Below, in pieces: positions 62,094-64,000 of a DNA stretch of 64,000 nt. Origin of the DNA: Alkalicella caledoniensis. Its GTDB lineage: Bacteria > Bacillota > Proteinivoracia > Proteinivoracales > Proteinivoracaceae. The translations under genes and the position numbers were made by a program. The stretch covers positions 3,472,001 to 3,536,000 of the forward strand of contig NZ_CP058559.1 in assembly GCF_014467015.1 (NCBI RefSeq), in the 5' to 3' direction. Each line of letters begins with the position of its first letter. Positions within the stretch are counted from its first letter, which is position 1. The notes under the pieces are model-generated. The model did no database searches and was not told where the DNA came from. It saw only the letters and a program-made list of their open reading frames with translations.

Positions 62094-63104
62094 ATGTCAA
62101 AAAACTCAATATCAGGAAAGAAAAAAGCTGCTGTTCTCCTTATAAGCTTAGGACCGGAGATTTCGGCAGAGGTTTTTAAACATCTTTCAGATGACGAAAT
62201 AGAACAACTAACCCTTGAAATCGCTAACGCTCGTAAAATTTCTAACGATGAAAGGGAACATATATTAGAAGAGTTTCAAGAGCTTTGTGTGGCACAGGAG
62301 TTTATCACACAAGGTGGTATTGATTACGCAAAAGACGTACTAGAAAGGGCCCTAGGGAACCAGAAGGCCCTAGACATAATAGGAAGGTTAACAGCATCTT
62401 TACAGGTAAAACCCTTTGATTTTGTAAGAAAGGCTGATCCACAGCAATTATTAAACTATTTAGCTAATGAGCATCCGCAGACAATTGCATTAGTGTTATC
62501 CTTTCTACAACCTGAGCAAAGTGGTATCATTCTCTCGGGACTAGCCCCTGAAATACAAAGTGAAATAGTTAAGAGAATTGCAGTTATGGATAGAACTTCT
62601 CCAGAAATTATAAGAGAGGTAGAGGGAGTACTAGAACAAAAACTTTCTTCCCTATCAAACCAAGACTATACCAGTGCAGGTGGTATAGATGTCATAGTAG
62701 ATATAATCAACCGCGTTGATAGAAGTACTGAAAAAACAATATTTGAGAATTTAGAGGTTGATGACCCAGAACTAGCAGAGGATATAAGACGTAAGATGTT
62801 CGTATTTGAAGATGTAATAAGCCTTGATGATAGATCTATTCAAAAGGTTATTAAAGAAGTCAACAACCAAGAGCTTTCCTTATCACTTAAAGTGGCATCA
62901 GAAGAGGTTTCAAATAAAATCTTTAAGAATATGTCTAAGCGTCAAGCTGAACTAATTCAAGAGGAAATGGAATTTATGGGCCCTGTTCGCCTAAGGGATA
63001 TTGAAGAAGCTCAACAGAAAATTGTTAACTTAATAAGAAGGCTCGAAGATACTGGTGAGATAATTATAGCTAGAGGCGGCGGGGGAGATGAAATAATTGT
63101 CTAA
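62094..63104 (+). CDS. fliG: Flagellar motor switch protein FliG
   Basis: A 336-residue rotor protein. FliG_N binds FliF, the middle domain carries the EHPQTIALVLSFL motif that contacts FliM, and the C-terminal domain has the charged helix (ISLDDRSIQKVIKEV) that interacts with the stator. Start: ATG at 62094 after GGGGTG. fliH overlaps it by eight bases. Confidence 0.97.
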   Translation: MSKNSISGKKKAAVLLISLGPEISAEVFKHLSDDEIEQLTLEIANARKISNDEREHILEEFQELCVAQEFITQGGIDYAKDVLERALGNQKALDIIGRLTASLQVKPFDFVRKADPQQLLNYLANEHPQTIALVLSFLQPEQSGIILSGLAPEIQSEIVKRIAVMDRTSPEIIREVEGVLEQKLSSLSNQDYTSAGGIDVIVDIINRVDRSTEKTIFENLEVDDPELAEDIRRKMFVFEDVISLDDRSIQKVIKEVNNQELSLSLKVASEEVSNKIFKNMSKRQAELIQEEMEFMGPVRLRDIEEAQQKIVNLIRRLEDTGEIIIARGGGGDEIIV

Positions 63105-63795
63105 AATTATTAAGGGTAACCAAGCCAGAGCCATGGACTATAGAAAAATAGAAGCTGTTAAACTGCCAGTATTTGATGATAACTCACTTCAAGAATATCA
63201 AACATTAGAATTAACATTATCCCCAGAAGAGATCTTAGAAACCGCTAAAAACGAACAAAAAAAAATAATAAAACAAGCTAAAGAAGAAGCAGAACAACTT
63301 AAAAGACTCGCATCAGAGCAAGGGTTTCAACAGGGGTTTCAAGAGGGCATGAAATCTGCAAAAGAGGACCAAGAAAAACTGCAGCAGGAATTTATAAACA
63401 GGTTTAGAGAACTTGAATCAGAATTCAATAATAAACAATGCAAGTTAAAAAATGAGGCTGCTAAAGATGTTACAGAAATAGCACTTTATATAGCCCAAAA
63501 ACTTGTGGGTGACCTGTTAAATGATAAGCAAGATTTGATTGTAGAAATTTATAAATTATTACTACCCCTTGTCACAGATAAAAAAATTAGAGAAATAAAA
63601 GTTAACTCAACGGATTTTGATATAATTCAAGACTACTTGAAGTTTACAAATAAATCGGAAGTAATCCCATTGACCGTGGCTGATGAGTTAGACCCGAAAA
63701 CTATTTATATAGATACAGAACAAGGCTATATAATGAAAAACCTTAATAGAGAACTAGAGGAATTAGTTGGTGAATTGAGGAGTATTTATGGCTAG
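63097..63795 (+). CDS. fliH: Flagellar assembly protein FliH
   Basis: A 232-residue regulator of the FliI export ATPase. A charged coiled coil (about 40-120; KKIIKQAKEEAEQLKRLASE) precedes a conserved C-terminal domain with DVTEIALYIAQKLVG. TTG at 63097 is the start, inside fliG. It overlaps fliI by eight bases. Confidence 0.9.
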   Translation: MSKIIKGNQARAMDYRKIEAVKLPVFDDNSLQEYQTLELTLSPEEILETAKNEQKKIIKQAKEEAEQLKRLASEQGFQQGFQEGMKSAKEDQEKLQQEFINRFRELESEFNNKQCKLKNEAAKDVTEIALYIAQKLVGDLLNDKQDLIVEIYKLLLPLVTDKKIREIKVNSTDFDIIQDYLKFTNKSEVIPLTVADELDPKTIYIDTEQGYIMKNLNRELEELVGELRSIYG

Positions 63796-64000
63796 ACTAC
63801 TAAATACAAATCATATTAAAAACATAATTGATAGTTGTAACTTACAAAGACCCACGGGAAAAATCCAAGAAATTACAGGCCTAACTATCAAATGCGAAGG
63901 TCCGTGGGGCAACATAGGAGACACTTGTATAGTCCGTAGTTCAAAGGGAAATGAGATTTTCGGGGAAATAGTGGGTTTTCAGCACAATACGACAGTTGTC
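63788..64000 (+). CDS. fliI: Flagellum-specific ATP synthase FliI (partial)
   Basis: The first 71 codons of the flagellar export ATPase, cut by the window edge. The product begins MARLLNTNHIKNIIDS, and GKIQEITGLTIKCEG with GEIVGF is the N-terminal beta-barrel of the F1-like family. The Walker motifs lie beyond the edge. The ATG at 63788 overlaps fliH by eight bases, and order fliH-fliI is universal. Confidence 0.93.
   Translation, partial: MARLLNTNHIKNIIDSCNLQRPTGKIQEITGLTIKCEGPWGNIGDTCIVRSSKGNEIFGEIVGFQHNTTVV

Overview
This is an AT-rich chromosomal window from an anaerobic, endospore-forming, flagellated member of the Firmicutes (Clostridia-like). Sporulation is indicated by a 26-residue SpoVM, two alpha/beta-type SASPs and YlbJ. 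Motility is indicated by the start of a flgB-flgC-fliE-fliF-fliG-fliH-fliI operon. Most of the window keeps the gene order of the Bacillus subtilis thiN-to-fli region, so housekeeping assignments rest on both sequence and synteny. No rRNA, tRNA or CRISPR array was seen. A halo-alkaliphilic proteolytic lineage is possible (glutamate 2,3-aminomutase signature, three M42 aminopeptidases), but that is inference.

Layout. 1-2160: an IS1634-type element on the minus strand lies between identical 75-bp direct repeats that contain the thiT promoter. 2160-5000: TPP riboswitch and thiT, a repeat-rich spacer with nine heptanucleotide units, thiN and a YfcE-type phosphodiesterase. 5067-12264: a small membrane protein, spoVM, rpmB (minus), yloU, fakA, a DegV/FakB protein, sdaAB-sdaAA and recG. 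12300-13260: two SASP genes, then a G+C-rich structured spacer that may encode an RNA. 13258-20930: rsmD, coaD, ylbJ (minus), a patatin, ylbL, tmcAL (minus), ackA, yceD, rpmF. 21000-28351: fapR, plsX, a second DegV gene, acpP, rnc, smc; fabD and fabG, which sit here in B. subtilis, are absent. 28354-38454: ftsY, an ECF sigma factor, a 34-aa SASP-like minus-strand ORF, ylxM, ffh, rpsP, khpA, rimM, trmD, rplS, two signal peptidases, rbgA, rnhB, an HD-GYP protein, yraN. 38506-40408: an IS1182-type element with long imperfect inverted ends. 40445-49532: a small conserved-looking ORF, a LexA-controlled Y-family polymerase, comM/yifB, an MnmM-type methyltransferase, pgsA, three tandem M42 aminopeptidases, a PD-(D/E)XK-like ORF and mgsA. 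49719-59226: argS, glutamate 2,3-aminomutase, dprA, topA, trmFO, xerC, codY. 59387-64000: flagellar basal-body and export genes.

How the genes work together. The main modules are thiamine uptake and activation (thiT, thiN), use of exogenous fatty acids for phospholipid synthesis (fakA, two FakB-like proteins, FapR, PlsX, ACP, later PgsA), co-translational secretion (ftsY, ylxM, ffh, two signal peptidases), ribosome and tRNA maturation (rsmD, rimM, trmD, rbgA, tmcAL, trmFO, an MnmM homologue), and DNA maintenance (recG, smc, topA, dprA, comM, xerC, dinB). The least ordinary signals are the long duplication made by the IS1634-type element, the candidate RNA at about 13011-13134, the SASP-like microprotein, the DegV-for-fabDG replacement, the long-ended IS1182 element beside a duplicated hairpin, and the tandem M42 genes.
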